From contig SVFO01000007.1 in assembly GCA_015056795.1 (NCBI GenBank), positions 638 to 64,637 of the forward strand: a stretch of DNA of 64,000 nucleotides, in the 5' to 3' direction. Below are positions 1-8,828 of this stretch, piece after piece (positions within the stretch are counted from its first letter, which is position 1; each line of letters starts with the position of its first letter). Both the position numbers and the translations under genes were made by a program. The stretch is from Lachnospiraceae bacterium. Lineage in GTDB: Bacteria; Bacillota; Clostridia; Lachnospirales; Lachnospiraceae. Below the pieces are notes generated by a model, which saw only the letters and a program-made list of their open reading frames with translations, was not told the origin of the DNA and made no database searches.

Positions 1-210
1 CAAATCTGCTTTCTCGTTAAAACATGCTTGAAAAACAAATGTCTGCTTTGCAGCCGCTTGTTTTTCTATCGCATGTTCTTTTGTCATAAACTCGAAAGCT
101 CGCTGCTTCGCAGCTTTCTTGATTTGCTTCGCAAATCTGCTTTCTCGTTAAAACATGCTTGAAAAACAAATGTCTGCTTTGCAGCCGCTTGTTTTTCTAT
201 CGCATGTTTT
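1..210. repeat. Composite small-hairpin repeat, partial copy (1-77) plus full copy (about 73-208), direct offset 131 bp
   Basis: caaatctgctttctcgttaaaacatgcttgaaaaacaaatgtctgctttgcagccgcttgtttttctatcgcatgtt occurs at 1 and again at 132; contains mini-hairpins gctgcttcgcagc and gatttgcttcgcaaatc. Confidence 0.9.
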
Positions 211-307
211 ATATTATCATAAAAAGTGTGTTGTGCATAGTCTGTTTTTTTGGTATAATGGTTGGAGTAATTGTGAAGAAATTATATGAAAATAAAGGAG
301 AATCATT

Positions 308-1555
308 ATGGCTGACGTGAGACCTTTTCAGGCATTTCGACCCGCACCTGGCAGGGAAAAGGAGATTGCTGCACTTCCTTATGACGTATATAATCGTCAA
401 GAGGCTTGTGATGTAGTAAAAAAGAACCCGGGATCCTTTTTGGCAATTGACAGGGCTGAGACACAGTTCGGACCTGAAGTAGACACCTATGCACCCGAGG
501 TTTATCAAAAGGCAAAAAGCATGCTCCGCGGTTGGATTTCTGAGGGGAGATTTCTTCAGGAAGACAAGCCCTGCTATTACTTATATGAACAGGTTATGGA
601 CGGAAGAAGCCAGACGGGTATTGTCGCGTGCGCGTCCATAGATGATTATCAGAATAATATCATTAAAAAGCATGAGAATACGCGTGCTGACAAGGAGCAG
701 GACAGAATCAATCATGTTGACATTTGCAACATGCAGACGGGTCCTATTTTCCTTGCCTATCGCGCTGGCGGAAAGCTTCGCGAAATTATAGCCGAGGAAA
801 AGAAGAAGGCTCCTGTATATGATTTTATCTCCGAGGATGGCATTACGCACAGAGTTTGGGTGATTGATGAGGCACAGGCCATTTCTGACATTCAGGATGC
901 TTTTTCTAAGATTCCTGCCATTTATATCGCTGACGGTCATCACAGATGCGCCTCCGCAGTGAAGGTTGGACAGAAGAGAAGAGCTGAAAATCCTAACTAT
1001 ACTGGTAAGGAAGAATATAATTATTTTCTTTCCGTTCTGTTCCCTGATGAAGAGCTTAAAATTTTAGATTATAATCGTTTTGTCAAGGATTTGAATGGCC
1101 TTTCCGAGGAGGCGTTCTTAGGTAAGGTTTCAGAATGCTTTGAAATAAGCGATTTTGACAAGGATGGAAAGCCATATGCGCCGCAGGAAAAGGGGACCTT
1201 TGGCATGTACCTTGGCGGTAAGTGGTATGGCTTAAAGGCAAAGAAGGATATCTGCAGTGATGATCCCGTAGAAGGCTTGGATGTTTCCATTTTGCAGAAT
1301 TACTTATTATCTAGCATTCTTGGCATTGGCGATCCTAAGACAGATAAGCGTATTGATTTTATCGGTGGTATTCGCGGACTGAAGGAGCTGGAGAGAAGAT
1401 GCGCGGAGATTCCTGGCAGCATTGCCTTTTCCATGTATCCGACTTCCATCGGCGAGCTCTTTGCCGTTGCAGATGCTGGTAGACTGATGCCTCCGAAATC
1501 AACTTGGTTTGAGCCAAAGCTTCGCAGCGGTTTATTCCTTCATGACTTGGGGTAA
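308..1555 (+). CDS. DUF1015 family protein
   Basis: MADVRPFQAFRPAPGREKEIAALPYDVYNRQEA... and YIADGHHRCASA typical of DUF1015; upstream aaaggag. Confidence 0.85.
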   Translation: MADVRPFQAFRPAPGREKEIAALPYDVYNRQEACDVVKKNPGSFLAIDRAETQFGPEVDTYAPEVYQKAKSMLRGWISEGRFLQEDKPCYYLYEQVMDGRSQTGIVACASIDDYQNNIIKKHENTRADKEQDRINHVDICNMQTGPIFLAYRAGGKLREIIAEEKKKAPVYDFISEDGITHRVWVIDEAQAISDIQDAFSKIPAIYIADGHHRCASAVKVGQKRRAENPNYTGKEEYNYFLSVLFPDEELKILDYNRFVKDLNGLSEEAFLGKVSECFEISDFDKDGKPYAPQEKGTFGMYLGGKWYGLKAKKDICSDDPVEGLDVSILQNYLLSSILGIGDPKTDKRIDFIGGIRGLKELERRCAEIPGSIAFSMYPTSIGELFAVADAGRLMPPKSTWFEPKLRSGLFLHDLG

Positions 1556-1654
1556 CGACTGAATTGTCTGCATCCTTTTACTTTATCATGACAGGGAGCA
1601 GAAAACAGCTTGCATTACAGAAATCACACGGCATGAAAAGGGGAATTATGATAA

Positions 1655-4144
1655 ATGGATAAAAAACTTTATAAACGAATGAATTGGCCCTTAATCGAGG
1701 AGATTGTTTATTCAGAGTCATCGAATCCGCACCGCATTCTTGGAGCACAGAAGGCTGGATCTCAAACCTTAGTACAGGCATTTTTCCCGGATGCGAAGGA
1801 GGTGTACCTTCATTGGACCCAAAAGGAGAAAGATCGTCAGCGGGAAAAGCTTGCAACTTATGCATATGACATAAAGATGGAGCAGGCAGACGAAGTGGGA
1901 TTTTATGCTGCTCTCGTTCCTGCCAAAAAGATTGATAGCTATGTTTATAAGGTGATTTATAAGGATGAAAGGGAAGCAACGGTTGAGGATCCCTATCGCT
2001 TTGATCCCGTAATCACCAAGGAAGACATTGAGCGCTTTAGTAATGGCGTAAATTATGAGATTTATGAAAAGCTAGGTGCTCATCCCATGAAGGTGGATGG
2101 CGTTTGGGGTGTTTTATTTGCCGTATGGGCTCCAAATTGTCTCCGCGTCAGCGTCGTTGGCGATTTTAATGGCTGGGATGGCAGGGTTCATCAGATGAGA
2201 AAGGTCTGGGACAGCGGCGTTTTTGAGCTGTTTATCCCTGACGTATCGATGGGCTCTAACTATAAGTTTGAATTAAAACTGAAAAATGGCCTGACCTACC
2301 TAAAAGCTGACCCTTATGCAAATGCTTGTCAGCTTCGCCCTGAAACGGCATCGGTAGTGACTGATTTAACTGATTTCAAGTGGGAGGATCAGGATTTCAT
2401 CGAGAATCGTGAGGATTATCAGACGGGCAATGTTCCCATGAGCATCTATGAACTCTATTTAGGATCCATCTTGGAGCATAAGGACGGTGGTTTCCCCAAT
2501 TACAAAGAGCTAGCAAAGAAGGTTATCTCCTATGTAAAGGAAATGGGATATACGCACGTGGAATTGATGCCCGTGACGGAATATCCCGTGGATGAATGCT
2601 GGGGATATCAGACGACAGGCTATTTTGCCCCTACGGCTCGATATGGCTCGCCTGAGGATTTTATGTATTTTGTCAATGAATTACATAAGGCTGGCATTGG
2701 AGTCATCATGGACTTTGCCGCACAGCATTTCACGAAGGATGATTTTGGACTTGCTTCCTTTGACGGTACCTGTCTTTATGAGCATCAGGATCCCAGAAAG
2801 GGCGTAAGTCCCAGATGGGGCACCTTGTTATTTAATTATGGTCGTCCTGAGGTATCGAATTTCTTGATTGCAAGCGCCTTGTTTTGGGTAGAAAAATATC
2901 ATATTGACGGCATTCGCATGGAATCCGTGGCGAGTATGTACTATCTGAATTATGATCGCAAGGATGGCGAATGGATTCCGAACATGTATGGCGGAAACGA
3001 AAATCTTGATTGTATTGATATGATCAAGCATTTGAATTCCGTCTTAAAGAAGAGAAATCCTGGTGTGTTATCCATCTCTGATGCACCGATTATGGACGAT
3101 GAGCAGCTTGGATTCGACTTGACCTGGAATCCTGGCTTTGTCAATGGTTATTTGGATTATATTAAATATGATCCGTATTTCCGTGCCCATCATCATGGCG
3201 AATTGACCTTTAGCATGGTTTATGCCTATACGGAAAAATATGTTTTGGCATTTTCCCATCATAATTTCGTTGGTGGTCAGTCCAGTATGCTCGGAAAGAT
3301 GCCTGGCATGCGAGAACAGAAGTTTTCGAACCTGCGTCTCACCTTTGCCTATATGATGGCTCATCCTGGTAAAAAGCTGTTATTTATGGGACAAGACATC
3401 GCAGAATTTGATGAGTGGAATGAAAAGCGTAGCGTAGAATGGAATTTGCTTGACTACCCTGGACATCGCGGTGTAAAGGAGTTGATCAAAGCCTTACATC
3501 AGCTTTATCATGAGCAGAGGGCGCTGTATGAGCTCGATGACGCTCCAGAGGGCTTTGAGTGGATCAACAACATTGCCGCGAATGACTGCTATCTTTCCTT
3601 CGCAAGAAAGGGCAGAAGGCAGGAAGATATGCTGCTAGTTATTGCAAACTTCTCAGGTATTGAAGAGGAGATTACGACAGGCGTTCCTATTCCAGGAAAG
3701 TATAAAGAGCTTTTGAATACGGATGCGAAAGCCTTTGACGGAAGTGGCATGGTTAATACCAAGATGATTTCTTCCAAGGAACAGCCTTGTGATGACAGAG
3801 AAGAATCCATAACGGTTAAGATGGCACCGCTTTCCCTGACGATTTTGCAATATGTACCCTTTACTAAGGCAGACTTAAAGCGTCGGGAAGAGATGAAGGC
3901 CTTGCTTGCCGCAAAGGAAGCACTTCGGGTTCAGCAGGAGGCTGAAAAGGAAGCGCTAGAGGCGGCTGCGAAGGCTGAGGAGCATCAAAAGCTCTTGGAA
4001 AAAGAAATGAAGGAAGCGAAGCTTGCAGCCAAGCAGGCAAAGGAATCCCTCGAGCAGGCGAAGAAGAAGACGGAGAACGCCATGCATCTTGTAGAGGAAG
4101 AATCCTTAAAGCTGGAAGGCAAGAAGACGAAGAAGGTGGAATAA
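1655..4144 (+). CDS. GlgB-family (GH13) protein, 1,4-alpha-glucan branching enzyme-like, predicted catalytically inactive, with C-terminal coiled-coil extension
   Basis: Two N-terminal CBM48-like segments (NPHRILGAQ..., GVLFAVWAPNCLRVSVVGDFNGWDGR), GH13 core homologous to GlgB (LYEHQDPRKG, NYGRPEVSNFLIASALFW, MAHPGKKLLFMGQ) but catalytic motifs altered; ~85 aa Ala/Glu/Lys-rich tail. Confidence 0.88.
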   Translation: MDKKLYKRMNWPLIEEIVYSESSNPHRILGAQKAGSQTLVQAFFPDAKEVYLHWTQKEKDRQREKLATYAYDIKMEQADEVGFYAALVPAKKIDSYVYKVIYKDEREATVEDPYRFDPVITKEDIERFSNGVNYEIYEKLGAHPMKVDGVWGVLFAVWAPNCLRVSVVGDFNGWDGRVHQMRKVWDSGVFELFIPDVSMGSNYKFELKLKNGLTYLKADPYANACQLRPETASVVTDLTDFKWEDQDFIENREDYQTGNVPMSIYELYLGSILEHKDGGFPNYKELAKKVISYVKEMGYTHVELMPVTEYPVDECWGYQTTGYFAPTARYGSPEDFMYFVNELHKAGIGVIMDFAAQHFTKDDFGLASFDGTCLYEHQDPRKGVSPRWGTLLFNYGRPEVSNFLIASALFWVEKYHIDGIRMESVASMYYLNYDRKDGEWIPNMYGGNENLDCIDMIKHLNSVLKKRNPGVLSISDAPIMDDEQLGFDLTWNPGFVNGYLDYIKYDPYFRAHHHGELTFSMVYAYTEKYVLAFSHHNFVGGQSSMLGKMPGMREQKFSNLRLTFAYMMAHPGKKLLFMGQDIAEFDEWNEKRSVEWNLLDYPGHRGVKELIKALHQLYHEQRALYELDDAPEGFEWINNIAANDCYLSFARKGRRQEDMLLVIANFSGIEEEITTGVPIPGKYKELLNTDAKAFDGSGMVNTKMISSKEQPCDDREESITVKMAPLSLTILQYVPFTKADLKRREEMKALLAAKEALRVQQEAEKEALEAAAKAEEHQKLLEKEMKEAKLAAKQAKESLEQAKKKTENAMHLVEEESLKLEGKKTKKVE

Positions 4145-4145
4145 C

Positions 4146-4970
4146 GTGACAAAGGAAGAATTAGATGCTTTTTTTATGACAGGGATTTCAGGCTCTATTT
4201 TTCAGCTGATCCTGCGTGTCCTGATTACGATTTTAATCTTTTTTATTGGTGCGAAGCTAATTAAGGTAGTACTTCGTATCGTGCAAAAGTCCATGGAAAA
4301 GGCCAAGGCGGAAAGAGGCGTCATCACGTTCGTGATTTCGTTCCTGCGCGTGGCTCTCTATGTGGTCTTGGCATTTATGATTGCATCGCGTCTTGGCGTG
4401 GATGCGGCAAGCATTGTTGCCTTACTTGGTTCTGCTGGTGTTGCCATCGGTCTTGCCATCCAGGGAAGCCTTTCCAATTTTGCGGGTGGCGTGCTGATTC
4501 TCCTGTTAAAGCCCTTTAAGGTTGGAGATTACATTATTGATTCCGCGGGGAAGGAAGGATTTGTATCCGAGATTCAGATCTTTTATACAAAGCTGCAGAC
4601 GGTAGACAACAAGGTCGTTATTTTGCCAAATGGCAATCTTGCCAATAACAGCATTACCAACGTGACCGCAGAAAAGACCAGAAGACTGGATATTTCCCTC
4701 CAGATCTCCTATGGCTCTGACATCAAGCTTGCAAAAGAGGTTTTGCAGGACATGTTGACCGAAAGCGATTATACGATCAAAGAGCAGGTAATGCGTGTCG
4801 TTGTTGATGAGCTGGAAGACAGTGGCGTTAAGCTGGTAATCCATTGTTGGGTAAAGAGTGCAGATTACTGGCCTGCCAAGTGGGATTTGACGGAGAAGGC
4901 GAAGTTGACCTTGGATGCGAATGGCATCGAGATTCCTTTCCCTCAGGTGGACGTTCATATGCGTTCCTAA
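4146..4970 (+). CDS. Small-conductance mechanosensitive channel, MscS family
   Basis: GSAGVAIGLAIQGSLSNFAGGVLILLLKPFKVGDYI is the MscS pore-helix/beta-domain signature; GTG start 1 nt after preceding stop. Confidence 0.93.
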   Translation: MTKEELDAFFMTGISGSIFQLILRVLITILIFFIGAKLIKVVLRIVQKSMEKAKAERGVITFVISFLRVALYVVLAFMIASRLGVDAASIVALLGSAGVAIGLAIQGSLSNFAGGVLILLLKPFKVGDYIIDSAGKEGFVSEIQIFYTKLQTVDNKVVILPNGNLANNSITNVTAEKTRRLDISLQISYGSDIKLAKEVLQDMLTESDYTIKEQVMRVVVDELEDSGVKLVIHCWVKSADYWPAKWDLTEKAKLTLDANGIEIPFPQVDVHMRS

Positions 4971-5009
4971 TGTGTTGTTTAAAAATCTTTCAAAGGTTTA
5001 GGGCATACC

Positions 5010-6518
5010 ATGTTTCATTTGTTTGAAAAGTTAAAAAATAAAGAGGTTTACTTTATTGCGGAGATGAGCGCCAATCACGGCGGAAGTCTGGAAAATGCTT
5101 TGGAAATTGTGCGTCAGGCAGCCAAAGCTGGTGCGGACTGTTTAAAAATTCAAACCTATACGGCTGACAGCCTTACCATTGATTGTGACAATGAATATTT
5201 CAAGATTCAGGGAACGCTTTGGGATGGCTACAAGCTCTACGATTTGTATCAGGATGCCGGGACTCCCTATGAATGGCAGGGACGCATCAAGGAAGAATGT
5301 GAGCGCTGCGGTATCGATTTTCTGTCGACACCATTTGACAATGATGCCGTAGACTTTTTGGAAAACTTGGGCTGTGAGGCATATAAGATTGCCAGCTTTG
5401 AGCTTGTGGATATTCCGCTGATTGAATATGCCGCATCGAAGGGCAAGCCAATGATTATTTCCTGTGGCATGGGAAGCGAGGATGAGATTCAGGACGCAAT
5501 TGACGCATGTAAGCGCGTTGGAAATGATCAGATTGTCTTACTGAAATGTTGCAGTGAATATCCAGCCAATTGGAAGGACATGCATCTTTCTAACATTCAG
5601 GACATGATGGAAAGGTATCATGTTCCCGTTGGACTGTCGGATCATAGCGAGGGTCATCTTGCTGACGTTGTAGGGGCTTCTCTTGGTGCATGTGTAATTG
5701 AAAAACATGTTAAGCTGGAAGGTGTGAAGAGCGCTGACAGTGAATTTAGCATGACAATTGCAGAATATGCCGAGATGGTTAACGCCGTCAAAGCAGTTGG
5801 AACGATTATCGGTGAAAAAAAGTATGGACCGACGGAGGGAGAACAGGCACTTCTTAAGTTTCGAAGAAGCTTATTTGCAGTGCGAGACATCAAAAAGGGA
5901 GAGGCCTTTACAAGTGAGAACGTAAGAAGCATTCGTCCTTCGCAGGGCTTGAAACCTAAATATTTTCAGCGAATTCAGGGACATGCGGCATTGACTGACA
6001 TCCCCTATGGCACGCCCGTTTCGATGGAACAGGTAAAGTCCGTGGACGCAATAAAGACTGAGCGTCTTATTCTTCGAGAAATTCGTGAGGAGGATGCGCA
6101 GGAAATTGTGGCACTGAGAAATCATCCAGATATCTTTCGTTACTTTACCAATCCTAAGACTTTGACGTTAGAGGAGCATCTTCATTGGTTTCATGACATA
6201 TATCCCTATGATCCCGATCGTTATGATTGGGTTGCAATCGATGCAAATGGTAAACGAATTGGCCTATTTAATTTAAGAGTTTCGAAGGATGGTTGTGCCG
6301 AGATTGGATATCTGATTGCCCCAGAATATTACGGCAAAGGATTTGCCAGTGAAGCAGTGCAGGCTATGATTGCTTATGCGAAAAAGGCTCGAGGATGTAA
6401 AACGGCAATTGCTGAAATTCATGAAGAGAACCAAAAATCACTCCATTTTATTCAAAAGTTAGGTTTTCAGCTGGAAAAGGCTGAAGGAGTCTATCAGATA
6501 TATAAGAGGTCATTATGA
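5010..6518 (+). CDS. pseI: Pseudaminic acid synthase-like (PseI/NeuB family) fused to C-terminal GNAT acetyltransferase (PseH-like)
   Basis: YFIAEMSANHGGSLENALEIV, KIQTYTADSLTID, PVGLSDHSEGHLADVVGASLGACVIEKHV, SAF domain (DIKKGEAFTSENVRSIRPSQGLKPKY), then GNAT domain from ~ERLILREIREEDAQEIVALRNHPD. Confidence 0.88.
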   Translation: MFHLFEKLKNKEVYFIAEMSANHGGSLENALEIVRQAAKAGADCLKIQTYTADSLTIDCDNEYFKIQGTLWDGYKLYDLYQDAGTPYEWQGRIKEECERCGIDFLSTPFDNDAVDFLENLGCEAYKIASFELVDIPLIEYAASKGKPMIISCGMGSEDEIQDAIDACKRVGNDQIVLLKCCSEYPANWKDMHLSNIQDMMERYHVPVGLSDHSEGHLADVVGASLGACVIEKHVKLEGVKSADSEFSMTIAEYAEMVNAVKAVGTIIGEKKYGPTEGEQALLKFRRSLFAVRDIKKGEAFTSENVRSIRPSQGLKPKYFQRIQGHAALTDIPYGTPVSMEQVKSVDAIKTERLILREIREEDAQEIVALRNHPDIFRYFTNPKTLTLEEHLHWFHDIYPYDPDRYDWVAIDANGKRIGLFNLRVSKDGCAEIGYLIAPEYYGKGFASEAVQAMIAYAKKARGCKTAIAEIHEENQKSLHFIQKLGFQLEKAEGVYQIYKRSL

Positions 6519-7558
6519 TTATTTTTCGCGCGGATGGAAATCGACATATTGGTTCGGGTCACGTGATGCGGTGTCTGTCCATCGCGGATGCTTTTCGTCG
6601 CGCGGGAGAGGAATCCTTGTTTGTCATGGCGGAGGATGCCATGAAGGATGTTGTAGAGAGCCGCGGCCATCAGGTAAAGCTTTTGGGCGGCTCTTTTGAT
6701 CAGACGAAAAAAGAACTTCCCATTTTTCTGTCACTTTTGGATGCTTTAAAGCCAAAGCTGATCGTTGTTGACAGCTATTATGTGACGGAACGATATTTTC
6801 TGATCTTAAGCGAAACCAATCTTCCCATTTGGTATATAGATGATTATGGAAAAACGGCATTTTCCGTGAGAGGCATTCTCAATTATAATGCCTATGGGCC
6901 AGACATCGATTATCGAGGCTTATATGAAGGAGAGGGGCTGTGCGTCCCTAGACTGTTGCTTGGCCCGACCTATGCTCCATTAAGGGATGTTTACAGGGAT
7001 GTTCCGAAGAGAATGGTTGCAAAAGAATGTAAGAATGTATTGATTTCTACGGGGGGATCTGATCCTCTTAGTGTTGCCAAAAGATTGGTGGATCATTTAC
7101 AATCTAATTCAGCAGAAGATAGATTGTGCTTTCATTTTTTAGTTACGCCCTTAAATCGTGACAGGGAGTATCTATTTCAGCTTCCCGTGGATCCTTCCAG
7201 AATCGTCATTCATGATCGTTTAAATTGTCTGAAGGACATTATTCTCGCATCAGATCTTGCCGTATCCGCAGCTGGAAGTACGATGTATGAGCTTTGTGCC
7301 TGCGGTTTGCCGACGATTAACTATATCTTAGCGGATAATCAGATTTCGGGCTGTCAGGCCTTTGCAAGGCTCGGTTACATGGATAGCTGTGGGGATTTGC
7401 GCGGACATGAGGAGCAAATTGGAGGGCTTATTTATACAGCTGTCTTAAAGCTTTCGAAGAACTATGAAGAGCGCAAGAGAATGGCTGAGGCCATGCAATC
7501 CTATGTGGATGGTTTGGGCGCGGACAGAGTCGTAACGGAGCTGATCAAATGCTTTTAA
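6515..7558 (+). CDS. pseG: UDP-2,4-diacetamido-2,4,6-trideoxy-beta-L-altropyranose hydrolase (PseG-like)
   Basis: FRADGNRHIGSGHVMRCLSIADAFRRAG and TGGSDP motif; overlaps pseI stop by 4 nt. Confidence 0.88.
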   Translation: MIIFRADGNRHIGSGHVMRCLSIADAFRRAGEESLFVMAEDAMKDVVESRGHQVKLLGGSFDQTKKELPIFLSLLDALKPKLIVVDSYYVTERYFLILSETNLPIWYIDDYGKTAFSVRGILNYNAYGPDIDYRGLYEGEGLCVPRLLLGPTYAPLRDVYRDVPKRMVAKECKNVLISTGGSDPLSVAKRLVDHLQSNSAEDRLCFHFLVTPLNRDREYLFQLPVDPSRIVIHDRLNCLKDIILASDLAVSAAGSTMYELCACGLPTINYILADNQISGCQAFARLGYMDSCGDLRGHEEQIGGLIYTAVLKLSKNYEERKRMAEAMQSYVDGLGADRVVTELIKCF

Positions 7559-7634
7559 AATGAATTGTTTAAATTGTGCTTGCAATTTTCAACCATATTG
7601 TATATAATAAGCAAGAAGCAACGAAATATGGTAT

Positions 7635-7707
7635 GCTGAAATAGCTCAGTTGGTAGAGCACTTCACTCGTAATGAAGGGGTCGAGGGTTCAAGTCCCTTT
7701 TTCAGCT
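7635..7707 (+). tRNA. tRNA-Thr (anticodon CGT, positions 7668-7670)
   Basis: Cloverleaf by eye: acceptor GCTGAAA/TTTCAGC, anticodon stem CTTCA/TGAAG with loop CTCGTAA, T arm GAGGG-TTCAAGT-CCCTT. Confidence 0.95.
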
Positions 7708-7796
7708 CGGCTGATAAGAGTTCAGCTATAATTACTGGGATAGCTTAACGGCTATCCTAAAATTTTATTAGGGGATAAAAAGGAGGTACACGTAAC

Positions 7797-8732
7797 ATGG
7801 AAGATTTTTTTGAGCGCTTGGGAGAGAACATCAAGTCTCACATCTTAGGATTCTTCAATGCAATCCCTAACGTACTGGCTGCCATTCTTTGGCTCGTTCT
7901 TGCGTTTGTTATTGCAACTGTGGTGAGGAATCTCGTAGTAAAGGTGCTGAAGGCATTAAAGATTGATAAGTATCTGAACAAGTGGAGCATCACGACGGAA
8001 ACGAAGAATACCGCAATTGATTTCATCGGCAAGCTTGTTTACTTTGTTGTATTCTTAATGTTCCTTCCCGTTGCATTTGGTAAGCTTGGCATCAGCTCTC
8101 TGACCAGCCCTATCAACAACCTTGTAAGTTCTTTCCTTGGATTCATTCCAAATCTGATCGGTGCAATCGTGATTCTGTTTGTTGGCTTCTTTATTGCTAA
8201 GCTGATCAAGGATCTGTTGGTTCCCGTTCTGAAGGCTGTCAAGGTTGACACTCTTCAGGAGAAGGCAGGAGTTAAGCTTGGTGAGAACACCACGTTCTCT
8301 TCCCTGATTGCCAACGTTGTTTACGTGATCATCGCAATCATTACGATTGTACAGGCTGTCAATGTTTTGAACCTGGCCGTATTGACCAGAATCGGTACTG
8401 CCATTATTGATTACCTGCCTGAGGTAGTCAGCGTTGTAATCGTAGTTACGGTTGCCCTGTTCTGTGCAAATGCAATAGAGAATATTATCAGCAAGAAGTT
8501 CCCGAAGGCAAAGACCGTTGCTTTTGGCGTAAAGGTTGCAATTTACGTTCTTGCCGCATTCATCAGCCTTAGCCAGTTGAACATTGCTCCCGAAATGGTT
8601 ACTTGGGCATTTATCATGATCATCGCTGCACTTTGCATCGCATTCGCAGTTGCATTTGGTATCGGCGGACGCTTCTTCGCACAAAATCTGTTAAAGAAGC
8701 TCGAAGACAAGCTGAGCAACGACGAGAAATAA
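7797..8732 (+). CDS. Conserved TM-helix repeat membrane protein (mechanosensitive-channel-related, no evident MscS beta-domain)
   Basis: Repeated amphipathic/TM units (NAIPNVLAAILWLVLAFVIATVVRNLVVKVLKAL..., GFIPNLIGAIVILFVGFFIAKLIKDLLVPVLKAV...); RBS aaaaggagg. Confidence 0.8.
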   Translation: MEDFFERLGENIKSHILGFFNAIPNVLAAILWLVLAFVIATVVRNLVVKVLKALKIDKYLNKWSITTETKNTAIDFIGKLVYFVVFLMFLPVAFGKLGISSLTSPINNLVSSFLGFIPNLIGAIVILFVGFFIAKLIKDLLVPVLKAVKVDTLQEKAGVKLGENTTFSSLIANVVYVIIAIITIVQAVNVLNLAVLTRIGTAIIDYLPEVVSVVIVVTVALFCANAIENIISKKFPKAKTVAFGVKVAIYVLAAFISLSQLNIAPEMVTWAFIMIIAALCIAFAVAFGIGGRFFAQNLLKKLEDKLSNDEK

Positions 8733-8776
8733 GTTTTAACACATAAGTTACCGACGATTAGAGGTATCTTTATTAC

Positions 8777-8815
8777 TTCCCACGTTTGATTGATGTCAGG
8801 CGTGGGAAGTTTTCG
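8777..8815 (+). terminator. Candidate intrinsic terminator after the TM-helix gene
   Basis: cttcccacg tttgattgatgtcagg cgtgggaag tttt. Confidence 0.65.
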
Positions 8816-8828
8816 TAAGGAGTCTAGG

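Noticed and set aside
1-210. Possible CRISPR array in the repeated left end
   Set aside because: Units are ~131 bp with conserved interior; no short repeat/unique spacer pattern.
209-515. Short minus-strand ORFs at 209-508 and 306-515
   Set aside because: Antisense to the DUF1015 start; no support.
4146-8732. Two mechanosensitive-type genes as one osmotic-stress system
   Set aside because: Separated by NulO genes, a tRNA and terminators; proximity alone does not support a joint system.
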